Assembly (NCBI GenBank): GCA_964655005.1 | Contig: CAZZKE010000025.1 | Coordinates: 1-34,970, forward strand | Length of the DNA: 34,970 nt | Direction: 5' to 3' | Source of the DNA: CAZZKE01 sp964655005 | Lineage (GTDB): Bacteria > Pseudomonadota > Alphaproteobacteria > Rhodospirillales > JABHCV01 | Shown: positions 32,633 through 34,970 of the stretch, piece after piece | Numbering within the stretch: the stretch's first letter is position 1 | Layout: each line of letters begins with the position of its first letter | Translations under genes and position numbers: made by a program | The notes under the pieces: model-generated | What the model saw: only the letters and a program-made list of their open reading frames with translations | Database searches by the model: none | What the model was told of the DNA's origin: nothing

Positions 32633-34970
32633 CTATAACGCACCGGAAAGATAGTGATCGGCGGCGTCGGCGCATCTGGGGCAGGCTTCCGGGTGATCGG
32701 GCCGACTGCCCACATCGGGCAGCACCTTCCAGCAACGCTGACATTTTTGCCCTTCGGCGGCCATCGGGACAACACCCAGGTCCGGCACGTCATCAAGCCT
32801 GAACGCCGTGTCCGGCGCCGCCCCGTCGGCGAATTCGACGCCCGAGGTAATAAACAAATCGGCCAGTTCCGCCGGCGCCATGCCGGCGATAGCGGACCGA
32901 TACGCGGCCCCGGCATAAATCACCGGCGATGATTGCAGGCTGGAACCGATACGTTTTTCGGCCCGTTCCACTTCCAGCGCGCCGGTGACGACCCGCCTGA
33001 GGCGGCGGACGGTCGACCATTTTTCGGCCAGCGGTTCATCGCGCCATTCTTCCGGCACGTCGGGGAACAGGCGTAAATGGACACTTTCATGATCGCCCGG
33101 ATTACGCTGCAACCAGGCCTCTTCGGCGGTGAAACAGATAAACGGCGCCAGCCATGCAGTCAGGCAACTGAACACTTCATCGAGAACGCTCAGGGCGGCC
33201 CGCCGGTTGATGGAATCGGCCCGGTCGCAATACAGGGCATCCTTGCGAATATCGAAATAGAACGCCGACAGATCGCCGGCGCAAAAATTATGCAGTTCGG
33301 TGAACAGCGAGTGGAAGTTGTAGCTTTCGCACGACGAGCGCAACAGCGCATCCATTTGCCACAACCGGTGCAATACCCAGCGATCCAGTTCCGGCATTTG
33401 CGAGTGCGGCAACCGGTCGCTTTCGCCAAACCCGCTTAAATTGCCCAGCAGGAAGCGCAGGGTATTGCGCAGCCGGCGATAAACGTCGGTGTGGCTCTTG
33501 ATGATTTCCCGGCCGATCCGCAGGTCTTCGGAATAATCAGACCCGACCACCCACAGGCGCAGGATATCGGCGCCGTTGACTTCGATTATATCCTCGGGCA
33601 ACACCGTATTACCCAGCGACTTGGACATCTTGCGACCGTCTTCAGCCATGACGAAACCGTGCGTCAGCACCGCATCATAAGGCGCCCGGCCACGGGTACC
33701 GCAGGATTCAAGCAACGACGAATGAAACCAGCCGCGATGCTGGTCCGACCCTTCCAGATACAGCGAGGCCGGCCATTGCAGGTCGTCGCGGGCTTCCAGA
33801 ACGAAAGCATGAGTGCAGCCGGAATCGAACCAGACGTCAAGAATGTCGGTGATCTGGTCGAAATCTTCGGCCTTGTAGGCATCACCCAGAAACCGCGACG
33901 GGTCGGAAGCGAACCAGGCGTCGGCGCCTTCGGCCTCGACCGCCTCGACAATGCGTTCGAACACCTTGGTGTCGCGTAGCGGTTCACCGCTTTCCTTGTT
34001 GACGAACACGGTGATCGGCACGCCCCAGGCGCGTTGTCGCGATACGCACCAGTCCGGCCGGGTTTCGATCATGCCGCCCAGCCGGGCGCGGCCGCTTTCC
34101 GGCACGAACCGGGTTTGTTCAATCGCCGCCAGAGCCTTGCCGCGCAGGCCGGTCTTTTCCATGGAAATAAACCACTGCGGCGTATTGCGAAAAATCAGCG
34201 GCGCCTTCGAACGCCAGGAATGCGGATAGCTGTGGACCAGCTTGTCCGTCGCCAACAGCGCGCCGCATTCCGTCAACTTTTCGATAACCGCCTTGTTACC
34301 CGGATAGTATGGCTTGTTTTTGGTGCCGATCGCCATCACCTGAATGCCGGCAAACAGGCCGACATGGTCTACGAATGTACCGTCGCCGGCGACCGTGTCG
34401 GGAACGGCTATGCCATTGGCCATGCCCAGTTCCCAGTCGTCCGCGCCGTGCCCCGGTGCGATATGGACAAACCCGGAACCGGTGTCGATTTCGACGAATC
34501 CGGCGGCCAGCAGCGGTACATCGAAGCGGTAATAATCATCCAGTCGATGCAGCGGATGGCGGCACACCGTGGCGGCCAGTCCGGCCCCCTTGCCCTCCCA
34601 GAACACGGTGGTGGAATCAATTTTGTTGGCCTCGGCAAACGCCACATACAGATCCTTGGCTATCAACAGGTCTTCGCCGACATGGGCCGGGCTGCCTTCG
34701 GCAACCTGTTGCACGGTGATCCCCATGTAATCGATATCGTCGCCATAGGCGATGGCGCGATTGCCGGGGATGGTCCACGGCGTCGTCGTCCAGATGACGA
34801 CGCTGGCATTCAGGAACTGGTCCGGTCCGGCGGCGACCGGAAAGCGCACGAAAACAGTGCTCGAGGTATGATCGTGATATTCGACCTCCGCTTCCGCCAG
34901 CGCCGTTTTTTCGACAATCGACCACATCACCGGCTTGGCGCCCTTGTATAAAGAGCCATCCATCAGGAAT
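32633..34970 (-). CDS. ileS: Isoleucyl-tRNA synthetase, 5' part beyond the window
   Basis: The C-terminal 778 residues or so of a class-I tRNA synthetase (full length usually about 930-950). The reading frame stays open to the window edge, so the N-terminus with the HIGH motif is outside. What is seen: the CP1 editing domain with TTPWTIPGNRAIAYGDD and FVHIAPGHGADDWELG, the KMSKS loop (GRKMSKSLGN), the anticodon-binding helical domain, and a C-terminal zinc finger with CxxC pairs in KCQRCWKV and CPRCADAADH. An internal ATG at 34963 is only a methionine codon and not a start. Zinc-finger presence marks the bacterial type that is usually mupirocin-sensitive. It is the first visible gene of the minus-strand run and is linked to lspA with a 2-base gap. 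Confidence 0.96.
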   Translation of the reverse strand, partial: FLMDGSLYKGAKPVMWSIVEKTALAEAEVEYHDHTSSTVFVRFPVAAGPDQFLNASVVIWTTTPWTIPGNRAIAYGDDIDYMGITVQQVAEGSPAHVGEDLLIAKDLYVAFAEANKIDSTTVFWEGKGAGLAATVCRHPLHRLDDYYRFDVPLLAAGFVEIDTGSGFVHIAPGHGADDWELGMANGIAVPDTVAGDGTFVDHVGLFAGIQVMAIGTKNKPYYPGNKAVIEKLTECGALLATDKLVHSYPHSWRSKAPLIFRNTPQWFISMEKTGLRGKALAAIEQTRFVPESGRARLGGMIETRPDWCVSRQRAWGVPITVFVNKESGEPLRDTKVFERIVEAVEAEGADAWFASDPSRFLGDAYKAEDFDQITDILDVWFDSGCTHAFVLEARDDLQWPASLYLEGSDQHRGWFHSSLLESCGTRGRAPYDAVLTHGFVMAEDGRKMSKSLGNTVLPEDIIEVNGADILRLWVVGSDYSEDLRIGREIIKSHTDVYRRLRNTLRFLLGNLSGFGESDRLPHSQMPELDRWVLHRLWQMDALLRSSCESYNFHSLFTELHNFCAGDLSAFYFDIRKDALYCDRADSINRRAALSVLDEVFSCLTAWLAPFICFTAEEAWLQRNPGDHESVHLRLFPDVPEEWRDEPLAEKWSTVRRLRRVVTGALEVERAEKRIGSSLQSSPVIYAGAAYRSAIAGMAPAELADLFITSGVEFADGAAPDTAFRLDDVPDLGVVPMAAEGQKCQRCWKVLPDVGSRPDHPEACPRCADAADHYLSGAL

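Noticed and set aside
1..34970. tRNA, rRNA, CRISPR arrays, insertion sequences, prophage or restriction/defence genes
   Set aside because: Reading through the spacers and gene list showed no cloverleaf-like sequence, spaced repeats, transposase or integrase motifs, or defence-gene domains; spacers are too short to hide more than a small RNA.

Overview
The window looks like a core chromosomal segment of an alphaproteobacterium, probably of the Rhodospirillales type. This rests on gene order (ileS-lspA-DUF3035/BamF-M16-M16 on one strand; msbA-DUF374-waaA-lpxK-lpxL on the other), on the families present and on a GC-rich coding bias. It is a Gram-negative, LPS-making cell. The species cannot be named from the sequence. 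I saw no rRNA, tRNA, CRISPR array, insertion sequence or prophage gene, and no gene-free stretch above about 215 bases.

Layout. (1) 1-3584: a short, probably truncated membrane-protein gene and an intrinsic terminator, then a 1000-residue dCache-HAMP-GAF-HD-GYP signalling protein. This part is visibly less GC-rich than the rest. A 213-base spacer with a candidate promoter and a paired 18-base direct repeat follows. (2) 3585-7040: a single 1151-residue flavin/iron-sulfur oxidoreductase. It joins a GltD/NfnB-like half and a PyrK/NfnA-like half behind an extra N-terminal region. (3) 11388-7041, minus strand: a three-gene ABC exporter (ATPase, double-FtsX permease, HlyD-type adaptor), divergent from the TldD/PmbA-family gene at 11535. 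(4) 12966-18600, plus strand: a tightly overlapping lipid A/Kdo operon (msbA, DUF374 acyltransferase, waaA, lpxK, lpxL-like), with a candidate promoter just upstream. (5) 20818-18597, minus strand: xseA and an M23 peptidase, divergent from purD (20897-22168). (6) tadA on the minus strand, divergent from a class-I glutamine amidotransferase-like hydrolase, an RluB/RsuA-type pseudouridine synthase and rsmD, which form an overlapping plus-strand operon (22713-24819). (7) 34970-24785, minus strand: a roughly 10-kb run ileS (partial), lspA, DUF3035/bamF, two M16 peptidases, pgi, mutL and an uncharacterised methyltransferase-like gene, with no gap above 67 bases.

How the genes fit together. Envelope biogenesis dominates. 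MsbA flips lipid A-core, LpxK and the acyltransferases finish lipid A, and WaaA adds Kdo. LspA processes lipoproteins, one likely substrate being the DUF3035 lipoprotein encoded next to it. M23 and M16 peptidases act in the periplasm, and the ABC exporter adds a trans-envelope export route. The rest is translation and tRNA/rRNA modification (ileS, tadA, rluB-like, rsmD), DNA repair (mutL, xseA), and central metabolism (purD, pgi, the fused oxidoreductase). The least explained items are the fused oxidoreductase with its upstream repeat pair, the methyltransferase-like gene next to mutL, and the AT-richer left end.
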